Shown one piece after another: positions 17,697 through 26,232 of a stretch of 64,000 bases of DNA (positions are counted from its first letter, which is position 1; each line of letters starts with the position of its first letter). The DNA is from HXMU1420-13 sp965228545 (lineage in GTDB: Bacteria > Bacteroidota > Rhodothermia > Balneolales > Balneolaceae): contig OZ245822.1 of NCBI GenBank assembly GCA_965228545.1, positions 806,001 through 870,000 on the forward strand. Direction: 5' to 3'. The notes under the pieces were generated by a model, which saw only the letters and a program-made list of their open reading frames with translations, did no database searches and was not told the DNA's origin. A program made the translations under genes and the position numbers.

Positions 17697-19162
17697 AAGC
17701 TGTTCCTGTTTCTCCAGTCAAAAAGTGAGGTTTTGATGAGCTGCATTCGATGTTTACTCAGTTCTTGATGTTGTTCGCGAGTATTAAATACAGGATCAAT
17801 CCAGTCATACTCCGTAACCGAATGTAATGGTTTATTGGTTTTAGATGCTGGCACTAAGCGATATTTATCAGCAGAAAAGGCGATCTGAATAAAAACGTCT
17901 TTATCTGAACTATCTATATTCAAAATTCCGTGTTTTGCATCGAAAAATGCCTCGATCAATGCTTCATTTCTTTGTTTCCAAAAACGTGCATACTCAAGAA
18001 AAGTAATTGGCTTTAAATCGGTTTCATTAATTATTGCGAATACTTGTTTCCACACAGAATGCCCAATTTGCATTGGATGATGATAGAAAAAAACCGGTTG
18101 TCGAGAAGATATCTTATCTTTCAGCACGCCTTCAAAATATTCCATCATATCCGATTCGTCTGCTGATTTACGATTTAAGCTACCGGTACAAATAGGATGA
18201 ATAGGAATTTGGAGAGTAGGATGAAGTTGGTTTTTATGTAGCGGTTGAAAAGGTAAGCAGTCGTAGCCTAGTGTAAATTCTGAGCTGTATTCGAAATTAA
18301 ATTGCTGCAATACATCTCCCAAGGCATCATTCCAGATACCATAGGGAACACAAAAGCCTCTCGGATTTAACCCGGCATCCAACATTTTTTGATACCCGCG
18401 CTCGATATTATTATAAATATGCTCGTAACTATCAGAAGTACCATGTTCATATCCATGCAATGCAATTTCCTGATTATTGAACTTTTTGAATTCAACCAAC
18501 CATTCCTCATGGGCCTGAACATGCAAAAACCAAGTAAATGGCAGGTTAAACTCTTGCGATAATTGATGGAGGGCAATAATGGATTGATGATTTCCGAAGT
18601 CGGAATCAATTCTGAACCCAAATACCGGGTTTTCTGACGGAGAATGCCATTTTTTTAAAAAAGGCAGAGATCGAGAAAAGTGTAACTCTGAAAGTATTCG
18701 CTCTAAGCTTATTAAAAGGCCATTTTTTTCTACAGAATTCACTAATTCATCGGGATGCATTAATGGTCGAAAATAAAACCTTTTTCGACTATAGGTAGTG
18801 TTTACAAACATACGATCTGGGTATGCTTCCCAATGAATGATATGTCCGTTATCAGCGGCATAGGAGGTAATCGCTTCGCGATGAGCAGGGGGAATTTTCT
18901 CTCTAATCCTTATGTCTGAATCACCTTTCTTTAACATTGTTGAACTTGCACTACCTGTAAGCAACACAGATCCATTTTGTTCTAGAAATGATACGATTTT
19001 CGTTTTTTCTTCTAAGTTTGGTTGTTGGTTAATAATCAAACTGGAATAAGAAATCGCAAGATCGGTATTAAAATCAATGACTTCATAGCGAACCCCTAAG
19101 CTATCCAATAGCGAAACCCAGGCATTCGTCAATTCTAATATTCCGGTGCAAAGTCTGTTCAT
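17693..19162 (-). CDS. Polysaccharide deacetylase-fold protein
   Basis: About 489 residues. The N-terminal third looks like a Rossmann-type or glutamine-amidotransferase-like domain of unknown role. The central region (about 175-340) shows NodB-type deacetylase features: GFRIDSDFG in the place of the TFDD motif, then ALHGYEHG for the H(S/T)xxH metal pair, with TWFLH and CVPYG. The C-terminal 100 residues are beta-rich. I chose the ATG at 19162 because it forms an ATGA overlap with the flippase stop; a longer frame from TTG at 19186 is unlikely. It may trim acetyl groups from the glycan built by its neighbours. Confidence 0.78.
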   Translation of the reverse strand: MNRLCTGILELTNAWVSLLDSLGVRYEVIDFNTDLAISYSSLIINQQPNLEEKTKIVSFLEQNGSVLLTGSASSTMLKKGDSDIRIREKIPPAHREAITSYAADNGHIIHWEAYPDRMFVNTTYSRKRFYFRPLMHPDELVNSVEKNGLLISLERILSELHFSRSLPFLKKWHSPSENPVFGFRIDSDFGNHQSIIALHQLSQEFNLPFTWFLHVQAHEEWLVEFKKFNNQEIALHGYEHGTSDSYEHIYNNIERGYQKMLDAGLNPRGFCVPYGIWNDALGDVLQQFNFEYSSEFTLGYDCLPFQPLHKNQLHPTLQIPIHPICTGSLNRKSADESDMMEYFEGVLKDKISSRQPVFFYHHPMQIGHSVWKQVFAIINETDLKPITFLEYARFWKQRNEALIEAFFDAKHGILNIDSSDKDVFIQIAFSADKYRLVPASKTNKPLHSVTEYDWIDPVFNTREQHQELSKHRMQLIKTSLFDWRNRNSL

Positions 19163-20562
19163 ATTCCAAGCTTTAAGCGAAACCAAGTAATATCTTTTTT
19201 ACGAATTACACGGCCAAACAACAACATGATGAAAACTAATATTGCGCCAAAAATTGCCTCTAACCAATGCTGTAGCTGAACTATTTCCATCAATTTAAAA
19301 GCAACAAATGAAGCAAGTAATGTTAAAATAAAAGGCATTAGATAATTCACCTTCATGTGTTTTGTAAACCAAAAATAGGATAAAGCACCGATCATAAATT
19401 CACTAAGTACTACGGCTGCAGCTACTGCAATTACACCAAACTGAGAAGCTCCTGATGCAATTAAAATCAGTGCTAGTCCGCCACCAATTGATGTAGCTTT
19501 TAAATAATCAAGATCTTTACCTAGTGCTATTAATCCTTGTGAAAACAAACTGTTTTGAAACGTAAAAAAAAGGAAAAAACTTAGCACCAATACGATAGGG
19601 ATAGAATTTGCGTATTCGGGACCAAAAACCCAATGGATGAAGTCAGGTGCACCAAGAAATAAACCAATGCTTACCATAGATCCAAGTACGAGCATTAATC
19701 GCATGGTATAATCCATGTTTTTGGTGGCCATTTCTTCATTTTCACTCCATTGTTTAGAGAGATTGGGAATTAACAATTGCACAAAAATTCGATCAATCAT
19801 CATACCAATAATTATAAGTCTAGAAGCAGCACTATATTCACCGGCATCGGAGTTTGATAAAAAATGACCAATGGCAATCGGGGGGAACAACTGAATGACT
19901 TGTGCGAAGAATGTACCGCTACCCACAGTTAATGCGGCCTTTAATCCATCCCATAAAATATGAAAACCTCTAAGCCCTAACTGTATAGGGTTATTCTTTA
20001 TAAAAAGAAGAAATAAAACGGTTGATGCTGCTACTAAGCCTGTTACATAATAAACTGGTAATTGTTGAATCTGATCTATCGATCTAACAAATAATAATAT
20101 CAGTGCTAGGTAAACAGCATTTTTAATGATATTTGAAAGTGCATTAATTTTATATACTTGGCGGCCAATAAAATACCATTCTACCAAAAAAGCATGAGGA
20201 ATTAAAGCCAATGTAAATCCTCTTGTTAACGAAAGTAGCCGGGCATCATGAATAATAAATGGAAGAACTAACCAACCAATTACTAATACCAACAATGACA
20301 TTATAATCCGCAATATGAGTAATTCACTGATGCGGTAATTTCTTTTTTCTTCAATTCGAGCAACTTCTCTGCTGGCTATGTTAAAGAGGCCGAAATCAGC
20401 AAAAAACACTAAATACCCCAAATAAGCCATGGCAATACTTATAAGGCCAAAACCTTCGGCACCTAATACGCGAGCTAAGTACACCGATGAGAAAAAAGCG
20501 ATACCTCTAGAAATAATATCGCCGGCGAAAATATGCGCTATTTTTTGTGTGATGGTTGCCAA
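19159..20562 (-). CDS. Oligosaccharide flippase (Wzx/MATE-like)
   Basis: A 467-residue membrane protein with about 12-14 hydrophobic helices from residue 10 to the end. It has the N-terminal pattern of polysaccharide-biosynthesis flippases (IFAGDIISRGIAFFSSVYLARVLGAEGFG). The family flips lipid-linked oligosaccharides across the inner membrane. One base separates it from the upstream glycosyltransferase and four bases overlap with the deacetylase-like gene, so it is part of a tight glycan operon. Confidence 0.9.
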   Translation of the reverse strand: MATITQKIAHIFAGDIISRGIAFFSSVYLARVLGAEGFGLISIAMAYLGYLVFFADFGLFNIASREVARIEEKRNYRISELLILRIIMSLLVLVIGWLVLPFIIHDARLLSLTRGFTLALIPHAFLVEWYFIGRQVYKINALSNIIKNAVYLALILLFVRSIDQIQQLPVYYVTGLVAASTVLFLLFIKNNPIQLGLRGFHILWDGLKAALTVGSGTFFAQVIQLFPPIAIGHFLSNSDAGEYSAASRLIIIGMMIDRIFVQLLIPNLSKQWSENEEMATKNMDYTMRLMLVLGSMVSIGLFLGAPDFIHWVFGPEYANSIPIVLVLSFFLFFTFQNSLFSQGLIALGKDLDYLKATSIGGGLALILIASGASQFGVIAVAAAVVLSEFMIGALSYFWFTKHMKVNYLMPFILTLLASFVAFKLMEIVQLQHWLEAIFGAILVFIMLLFGRVIRKKDITWFRLKLGI

Positions 20563-20563
20563 T

Positions 20564-21571
20564 TTAAATTGCAGTCAGCTCCTTTAGTATTTCGATAAAC
20601 TCTTCATCAGATTCAAAAAAATGAACATTCGAATTCGATTCATATTCAGCTAATGTATCAAGTTTGGGGGCAACAGTTTTTTTATTATAAGCGAGTGCCA
20701 TTTCAATGCCTCCAGAGGTAAGTATTTCATCGTAATTAAACACACAAATATCAAAGGCGCTCATCAAAAAGGGCATTGTAGACTCCGATATAAATCCATT
20801 ATGATAGTTCAACCATTCTTCTGACGCAGCACTTTTCGAAAGTTCAGTGTGGAGGTCTTGCATGCCTTTTTTTACGTAACCGGCAATCAGCATTTGCTTA
20901 TTTGTAGGCACACGAGAAACGAGCGCGATCAGTTCCGGCAAGCGTTTGTAGGCACTTATAGCACCAAAACAACCAATAAGTGGTTTGGTTAAATCTAATT
21001 GAATGCCAAATAGTTTATTAATGGAATTGATTGCTTTCTTCTTCTCGATAAATTTGGTGGGAAAAACAGGATGTGGATATGTCTGAATCTTATTTATATG
21101 AAGATCATATTCTTTTGAAACCAATTTTGCAGCCGATCGATTATGCACTAATACTTTATCTGCCTTTGATGACATCCATTTATATAACTTTTTATGTAGA
21201 GAAATCCATTTTTTATTATGTGGATACAAGTTGTGTACGGTCCATACAAGTCGGCCACCTAGTGCCGTAAAAAAAGCAATACAAATTAATTTGTAGATTA
21301 CCCCAATGCTCGATTTCCAATCTTGAAATTCTATCCAGTGGTAGTGCAAAATTACAGACCGGTCGAATAGAGGTGCAAAAATCAGCTTAAAATGAGAAAG
21401 AGCGCTGATACTTTGAATTGAGATCTTACTTTTTGAAAAGATAAGATCCTTGTAAAGCAAATAAAGGTAATTGGTATTGGTATGATCAGATCTAATCAAA
21501 GGTACCACATATATGTTGGATACCGCTGGGGTAACTTCTTGGTAGATCTGCAACAGTGATTTATCCGACAT
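20564..21571 (-). CDS. GT4-like glycosyltransferase
   Basis: A 335-residue glycosyltransferase of the GT-B type. The N-terminal half carries hydrophobic strands and VWTVHNLYPHNKK, the C-terminal half PLIGCFGAISAYKRLPEL and a donor-site region ending EIMALAYN-like (GGIEMALAYNKKTVAPK). The donor is unknown. It stands 17 bases after the second PorV-like gene and one base before the flippase, linking the secretion genes to the glycan genes in one transcriptional direction. Confidence 0.85.
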   Translation of the reverse strand: MSDKSLLQIYQEVTPAVSNIYVVPLIRSDHTNTNYLYLLYKDLIFSKSKISIQSISALSHFKLIFAPLFDRSVILHYHWIEFQDWKSSIGVIYKLICIAFFTALGGRLVWTVHNLYPHNKKWISLHKKLYKWMSSKADKVLVHNRSAAKLVSKEYDLHINKIQTYPHPVFPTKFIEKKKAINSINKLFGIQLDLTKPLIGCFGAISAYKRLPELIALVSRVPTNKQMLIAGYVKKGMQDLHTELSKSAASEEWLNYHNGFISESTMPFLMSAFDICVFNYDEILTSGGIEMALAYNKKTVAPKLDTLAEYESNSNVHFFESDEEFIEILKELTAI

Positions 21572-21588
21572 TCAATGAAATAGGTTCG

Positions 21589-22524
21589 CTACAACTGATA
21601 GATTAATCCGATTGAATGTACAGTTCCGAACCCGGTATTAAAAGGAACTAGTGCATAATTAAATCGAACCTTTTCAGCGATAAATCCCAATCCGAAAGAG
21701 TAAGGACGTACATTGTCGGATGTTTTGTAGCCTGCCCTAATTTCCACAACTTCAGAGATCAGTAAATTAAGCCCAAAATTTAAATAGTTATTAACCGGGT
21801 TAATCTCTTCCATAGTATCAGAATCCTTTTTCATGGGGATTACAAAATCAGCCATGAGAGTTGCTAAAATGGGAAGTTCCGGGCTTTTCCAATGCACAAA
21901 TTCTAACACATCTACCGATACTCCGGCGGTAAATTTTGTAGGCAGTTCAGTAGCTCTTTGATCAAGTTTTTCCATCTCACCGGCACCGGTAAGAGCAGCG
22001 CCAACCCGGATACGCTCGTCGATAGCTGAACTCACTATCCCTGCATTCAAACCGAAACCATTAGCACGGAAGGGATATACATCTTCGTTCAAATATTGAC
22101 CGGCAACACCTAAAGCAAAATATTTGAAAGCATAAGCGTAAGCACCGGAGATTGAAATATATTGAATGCTGAACTCACCGTTAGATTCACCAGGAGCATT
22201 GCGTTGTTCAAAACCCGACACGCCCGAAGTGTAGAAAGCGAAGGCCGCTGCACGGTTGCCACGTATCAGATTAATACCCCCAAATAAGTTGTTTGAATCA
22301 TCAATCCAGCTCGTGTATCCTAAACTAATAGAAGAACGAGCATCGCCGGCTAATAGCGCAGGATTCGAATACATCGATGATGCACCAAACGAAGTGGTAA
22401 CCGAGGCTTCAGATATAGATAATTCGGCCGCAGAAGGACCAATATTAAGTAATTGGAACCCCGAAGATTGTGCATTTATTACACCGGGTATTAACAGAAA
22501 TAACCAAATCAATTTCTTTTTCAT
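21589..22524 (-). CDS. PorV/PorQ-like outer-membrane beta-barrel protein
   Basis: A 311-residue protein with a signal peptide ending near AQSS (about residue 20) and alternating beta-strands throughout. The start of the mature part, FQLLNIGPSAAELSISEASVTTS...SMYSNPALLA, matches the PorV/UPF0164 family of type IX secretion barrels. PorV shuttles cargo from the translocon to the attachment enzyme. The C-terminus ends in an aromatic-type barrel strand (SIGLIYQL). Its start overlaps the stop of the other PorV-like gene as ATGA. Confidence 0.85.
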   Translation of the reverse strand: MKKKLIWLFLLIPGVINAQSSGFQLLNIGPSAAELSISEASVTTSFGASSMYSNPALLAGDARSSISLGYTSWIDDSNNLFGGINLIRGNRAAAFAFYTSGVSGFEQRNAPGESNGEFSIQYISISGAYAYAFKYFALGVAGQYLNEDVYPFRANGFGLNAGIVSSAIDERIRVGAALTGAGEMEKLDQRATELPTKFTAGVSVDVLEFVHWKSPELPILATLMADFVIPMKKDSDTMEEINPVNNYLNFGLNLLISEVVEIRAGYKTSDNVRPYSFGLGFIAEKVRFNYALVPFNTGFGTVHSIGLIYQL

Positions 22525-23558
22525 AGATGTAAACGTAAAGCAAAAACATGGAAGTTAGAAATGCCAAAAGGCTCGCGAACAAAAGCGTAATCTATCGACG
22601 GTGCAAATCGATCGAAGGGTAGATGCACCGAGAATCCAGCACTTATAGAGTTACTACCATCGGTTTTAGTATCTGCTATTCGATAACCACCTCGCAGCGT
22701 AAACCTTTCGTGAGCTAGCCACGAAGCCCCAATTTTAAATTGACCGGAACTAGTATTGATGGTTTCTAAGTTAGAAATGGTTACAGGAGATCCTGATCCA
22801 TCAAAAAACAATTCATACTTGTTTATTTCGCTCGAAAATACTTGAAGCTCATAATCGCCATTGATGGTAAGCTTTTCATGATGATAGGAGACTGCCCATG
22901 TTAAGCGAGTTGGGAAGTTATTAACCACATTTCTGGATTGAGATTGTCCATATAGATCACCGGAATTCCAAGTGTAGTTTGCAAAAAGATCCTGAACACT
23001 GATCCCGAAATTAAAACGCTCATTAAATTGATACAAAAATCCGATATCCATCCCAACAGCCGTAGCTGGAGTTAGTTCTTCGTGATAATTAGCGTAATTA
23101 AGCTTAATGCCCACACCTCCGTAAAATTTTGGACTAAATCTGATTCCAAATGCAGTATTAAGTTGATACTCAGAGATATCGAAACTTCCATTGGGGTAAC
23201 CACTAAGCGAACGGGCATCTATATCTTTAACACCTGATCTTATTATACCGAAGGCGATACCAGCATTTGGTGGTAACTGAAAATGCGCTCCCATATTTTG
23301 ATATACCCTATCAAATTCCATTGACGACACCGACAAATCGATTTGATTACTTTCTTGTAAAACAGCGGCTAAGGCCGGATTATAATTGGGGTACACACCT
23401 TCACTGGTTGATGCCCCCATTGCATTACTCATTGCCATGCCTCGTGGCCCAAAGCCCGATTGGAAAGCAGCGCCCGCAAATCCTCCATTTTGTGCTTTAC
23501 CATCGAAGGTAACAGCCAGCATAAAAATACTGGTAAATATCAGCAACTTTCTTTTCAT
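22521..23558 (-). CDS. Second PorV-like outer-membrane beta-barrel protein
   Basis: A 345-residue beta-barrel protein with a signal peptide (about 1-22, ending GKAQ) and the PorV-type N-terminal stretch FGPRGMAMSNAMGAS...NYNPALAA. It also ends in a barrel-closing strand (FHVFALRLHL). It is clearly related in layout to the next gene, but the two are not close copies. Start and stop overlaps of four bases on both sides tie it to the sorting-domain protein upstream and the other barrel downstream. Confidence 0.83.
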   Translation of the reverse strand: MKRKLLIFTSIFMLAVTFDGKAQNGGFAGAAFQSGFGPRGMAMSNAMGASTSEGVYPNYNPALAAVLQESNQIDLSVSSMEFDRVYQNMGAHFQLPPNAGIAFGIIRSGVKDIDARSLSGYPNGSFDISEYQLNTAFGIRFSPKFYGGVGIKLNYANYHEELTPATAVGMDIGFLYQFNERFNFGISVQDLFANYTWNSGDLYGQSQSRNVVNNFPTRLTWAVSYHHEKLTINGDYELQVFSSEINKYELFFDGSGSPVTISNLETINTSSGQFKIGASWLAHERFTLRGGYRIADTKTDGSNSISAGFSVHLPFDRFAPSIDYAFVREPFGISNFHVFALRLHL

Positions 23559-25147
23559 TCGATTAACAGAAATTTTCCTTTAATGGTTTTTTCGGAGGTT
23601 TCTATGACGTAGAAATACGGGCCATTTGCAACTTTTCTGCCATATTCATCAATACCGTTCCAAACCGCCTCATAATCGCCACCTGAGGCTTGCAGATCGT
23701 CTAACTTTCGAACTAAGTTCATCCCAAAATCAAAAATTCGCACGGTTACATTTCCTGATGAGTTGTTTTCAAATCGGATTCGTACAATTTCATGCTGGTT
23801 GGGGGAATATGGGTTCGGATAAGCGTATGAATCTACCGATTTAGCAGTTTCATCGTAGGCATTACCACCGGATAAAGGAAAATTCACGCGTGTAATTTCC
23901 CAACTTTTACCATAATCGTTAGTTGAAATAATTCCATCGGTGGTTCCTATCCAAACCCGATCGTTAGTGGAGGTAGCCGATTGAAACTCGGTACTAGCTT
24001 TTAAAAAAGTATTGGCACTTTTTATTTGAGCTGATTTCACCCAAGTATCACCACCATCTGAGGAGATAAATAGCCCGTTTTCGCCAGCAGCAAATACGTA
24101 ACCGTCTTTAATTGTGATACCCAAGATTTTCTCTCCAATAAGGCGTTGATTGAAGGTTTCTCCACCATCATCGGTATATACAATTCCGAATCGATCCAAC
24201 CCTTGAAGTGCCGACCCTGTGCTTTCTGCTAGCCAGTTTGTCATCCATATTCTCCCAGATGTAGTATCTTCTGCTATTTCGATAATCCAACGAGCTAATA
24301 AACCATCCGCAGAATTATCGAAACGAACATTTTTCCATCTAATGCTATCGATGGGAGCTGTAAGTGCATTATCAGATATATTAATTCCTCCGGCACTACC
24401 AAACCAAACTCTTTGCTGCGAATCGATATGCACTGCAAAACCTTTAAGGTTATCATCGCCCACACTGTTGTAAACATTTGCACTTTCTGTACAAACCCCA
24501 TTTTGAACTTCCGCACAATCGAACCAAACATAGTCATTGCGTTCAGGTATTAACTCATCTACACCAAACGGAGGCAGAACTACTCGTTCCCATGTTTGTC
24601 CAAAATCTGCACTTCTTAATAAGCCCGAAGCCCAATTTGCTGAGAAAATCACATCGCCTTTTACGGCAACATTATATGGTGGAGATTGCTCGGCTACAAT
24701 AATTCTTTTGCGAGTGTATTCAGTTCCGCCATAAACAAAAGTAGTATCACCTTCTATAAAACGATCAAGAAGAAAATCGCTAAATCGCCAGGTTTCTCCA
24801 CCATCCGAACTGATGTAATACCCATAACCGGCAGGTTGTGCACCGGCCTGAGTTTGAGAAGTGTAGCCTAAACCTGCTACAACTATTTCATCATCGAGAT
24901 CAATTGAGAAGACACGTGCATCACCATTATCGATAAAGTCAATACCCTTGGGTCGATACCATTCGGGTGCATTGCCAATATTTCGATTGAGTGCAGGACT
25001 TATCCAAACGGTATCGCCGGTAGCTGCAATTGAAGAAACACCATTCTGCCGAATACTATTGAATTCGGAGGTGAGTGGGCCGGTTATCTGAGTAAAACCG
25101 TCGATAGAAAGACATAAAAATGATACAAGAATCAGAAAATGCTTCAA
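23555..25147 (-). CDS. Secreted BNR/sortilin-like propeller protein with C-terminal sorting domain
   Basis: A 530-residue exported protein. The signal peptide is about residues 1-19. The body contains repeated SSDGGETW/SADFGQTWE/TDDGGETF/SSDGGDTW motifs (Asp-boxes of a BNR/sortilin-type beta-propeller). The last 85 residues, starting at SYAYPNPYSPNQHE, form an FlgD/CTD-type Ig-like domain (RIFDFGMNLVRKL, VWNGIDEYGRKVANGPYFYVIE), which is the usual type IX secretion sorting signal layout. It is likely a surface-exposed T9SS cargo. It overlaps the first PorV-like gene and follows the lipoprotein gene by two bases. Confidence 0.85.
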   Translation of the reverse strand: MKHFLILVSFLCLSIDGFTQITGPLTSEFNSIRQNGVSSIAATGDTVWISPALNRNIGNAPEWYRPKGIDFIDNGDARVFSIDLDDEIVVAGLGYTSQTQAGAQPAGYGYYISSDGGETWRFSDFLLDRFIEGDTTFVYGGTEYTRKRIIVAEQSPPYNVAVKGDVIFSANWASGLLRSADFGQTWERVVLPPFGVDELIPERNDYVWFDCAEVQNGVCTESANVYNSVGDDNLKGFAVHIDSQQRVWFGSAGGINISDNALTAPIDSIRWKNVRFDNSADGLLARWIIEIAEDTTSGRIWMTNWLAESTGSALQGLDRFGIVYTDDGGETFNQRLIGEKILGITIKDGYVFAAGENGLFISSDGGDTWVKSAQIKSANTFLKASTEFQSATSTNDRVWIGTTDGIISTNDYGKSWEITRVNFPLSGGNAYDETAKSVDSYAYPNPYSPNQHEIVRIRFENNSSGNVTVRIFDFGMNLVRKLDDLQASGGDYEAVWNGIDEYGRKVANGPYFYVIETSEKTIKGKFLLIE

Positions 25148-25149
25148 AA

Positions 25150-25974
25150 CTAATTACTTGAAATTCTAAATGAAGTTCGGGTAGTATCGCTTACTAATCC
25201 ACCGATATCGGTTGCATAGTAGAGAATCTCGTACGTTTGCGGATCGTTGTTCGGGTTGATCGTAAAACTTGCGGTGAATACAGAGTCGGCAGCAACTTCG
25301 TCTTCTTGCGTACCATTATCAGACAACGGAAATGGCGAGCCGGCCACTTCGCCACTTGCTCGACTTATCAAGCGCAGAAAAACCCCATCGATGGTGTCTT
25401 GTCCGTCTTCGTCGGTTACTTTGGCTGTAAAGTTCACCACTTTTGTTCCTTCATCAGGCAATGATACTGTTTCGGGGTTATCAGCAAAAAGTATAACAGG
25501 TGCTGCATTCGAAAAGCCGATAATTTCGATATACGATTGTGCAAAAGTTCGAGCCCCTTCTTCATTAAACGCATTTACTTCAATCACTAAATCCAACACC
25601 GATGTTGTTCGGGTATTAATGCTGAAAGCTGCGGAATAAAGGTTTCCTTCGGGCGCCAAATTACCGTTCAATAATACACGTTCATTGCGTAGATCAATTA
25701 CGGTATAATTCAGCGATATCGATTCGGAAAGATCAACCGCTGAAATACTTACGTTGAAGGTGATGGTAGTATCTTTGTAGCCATCAGTATCTTTTTGGAA
25801 GGAGACAGTTTTTGGAGCTACTACAAAATTGGTTAATTCCGGTAAGTTTTCTGTAACCGAAGGAGCTTCGCCGGTGGCGTCACACGCGAGCATTGCTACC
25901 AATAAAAAGAATAAAATTGATGAAATAAATGAGTAGGTTTTCAAACCAAAAATTGGGATTAATTTCTGCGTCAA
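25150..25974 (-). CDS. Secreted lipoprotein with Ig/cadherin-like domains
   Basis: A 274-residue lipoprotein. The N-terminal hydrophobic stretch ends in a lipobox (VAMLAC, Cys at about 30). Two beta-sandwich repeats follow, the second with Asp-rich FTAKVTDEDGQDTIDG and YYATDIGGLVSDTTR that resemble cadherin-like calcium sites. No ATG gives a complete signal peptide; TTG at 25974 is the likely start (TTG at 25944 is an alternative). It begins the minus-strand run and is divergent from the trp operon, so the roughly 100 bases between 25974 and the trp leader hold two promoters. Confidence 0.8.
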   Translation of the reverse strand: MTQKLIPIFGLKTYSFISSILFFLLVAMLACDATGEAPSVTENLPELTNFVVAPKTVSFQKDTDGYKDTTITFNVSISAVDLSESISLNYTVIDLRNERVLLNGNLAPEGNLYSAAFSINTRTTSVLDLVIEVNAFNEEGARTFAQSYIEIIGFSNAAPVILFADNPETVSLPDEGTKVVNFTAKVTDEDGQDTIDGVFLRLISRASGEVAGSPFPLSDNGTQEDEVAADSVFTASFTINPNNDPQTYEILYYATDIGGLVSDTTRTSFRISSN

Positions 25975-26018
25975 TGTTACGGATATGCCGTCGTCAAATC
26001 CACTACGATATTGGATGG

Positions 26019-26029
26019 TATAAATTGTG
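26019..26029 (+). promoter_or_regulatory. trp: Possible -10 region of the trp promoter
   Basis: TATAAATTGTG lies about 50 bases upstream of the leader-peptide ATG in the only place where the trp promoter can be. It resembles both a sigma70 -10 and a degenerate Bacteroidota TAnnTTTG element. No clear -35 was found. The position is plausible, but the element is weak. Confidence 0.3.
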
Positions 26030-26078
26030 AAAATTCTTCGTTGCTTTTAGAAAAGTGCCCTTTTATCTTCAGCGCATT

Positions 26079-26153
26079 ATGCAAATTTCAGTAACAAATA
26101 AAACTGTATGGTGGTGGCCTGTTGATCAATCAACAGCGGGCTTGCTGCATTAA
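26079..26153 (+). CDS. trpL: trp leader peptide with three tandem Trp codons
   Basis: A 24-codon reading frame (ATG to TAA) reads MQISVTNKTV-WWW-PVDQSTAGLLH. Codons 11-13 (26109-26117) are three consecutive TGG codons. The frame lies 80 bases before trpE and is interleaved with mutually exclusive hairpins. In ribosome-mediated attenuation a ribosome stalled at these codons for lack of Trp-tRNA blocks segment 1 and lets the antiterminator form. The triple Trp run, position and RNA folds together make this a confident call even though the peptide is too short for normal gene finding. Confidence 0.92.
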   Translation: MQISVTNKTVWWWPVDQSTAGLLH

Positions 26154-26215
26154 TTTGCTGCCATAAGAATTTAAATAAATACCCGCTGTTCCTTTGGAAG
26201 AGTGGGTTTTTTTTT
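26119..26215 (+). promoter_or_regulatory. trp attenuator (alternative RNA hairpins)
   Basis: Four pairing segments can be read. Segments 1:2 form CTGTTGA-TCAA-TCAACAG (26119-26136), starting two bases after the Trp codons. Segments 2:3 pair AACAGCGGG (26132-26140) with CCCGCTGTT (26182-26190), a perfect 9-bp antiterminator. Segments 3:4 pair 26181-26192 with 26196-26207 (twelve positions, one G-G mismatch, one G-U) and run straight into nine T (26207-26215), the terminator. Segment 3 is shared, so the antiterminator and terminator exclude each other. Segment 2 lies inside the leader frame, so a ribosome that reaches the stop codon would mask it and favour termination. Confidence 0.92.
26181..26215 (+). 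terminator. Attenuator terminator hairpin (3:4)
   Basis: The stem of twelve positions has a three-base loop (TTT) and is followed by an uninterrupted run of T. It ends 17 bases before the trpE start codon and would stop transcription when Trp-tRNA is plentiful. Confidence 0.9.
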
Positions 26216-26232
26216 GAGATCCACTTCGAACA

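Noticed and set aside
19163..19186. TTG start for the deacetylase-like gene
   Set aside because: The ATG at 19162 forms the same ATGA overlap that links the other genes of the run.
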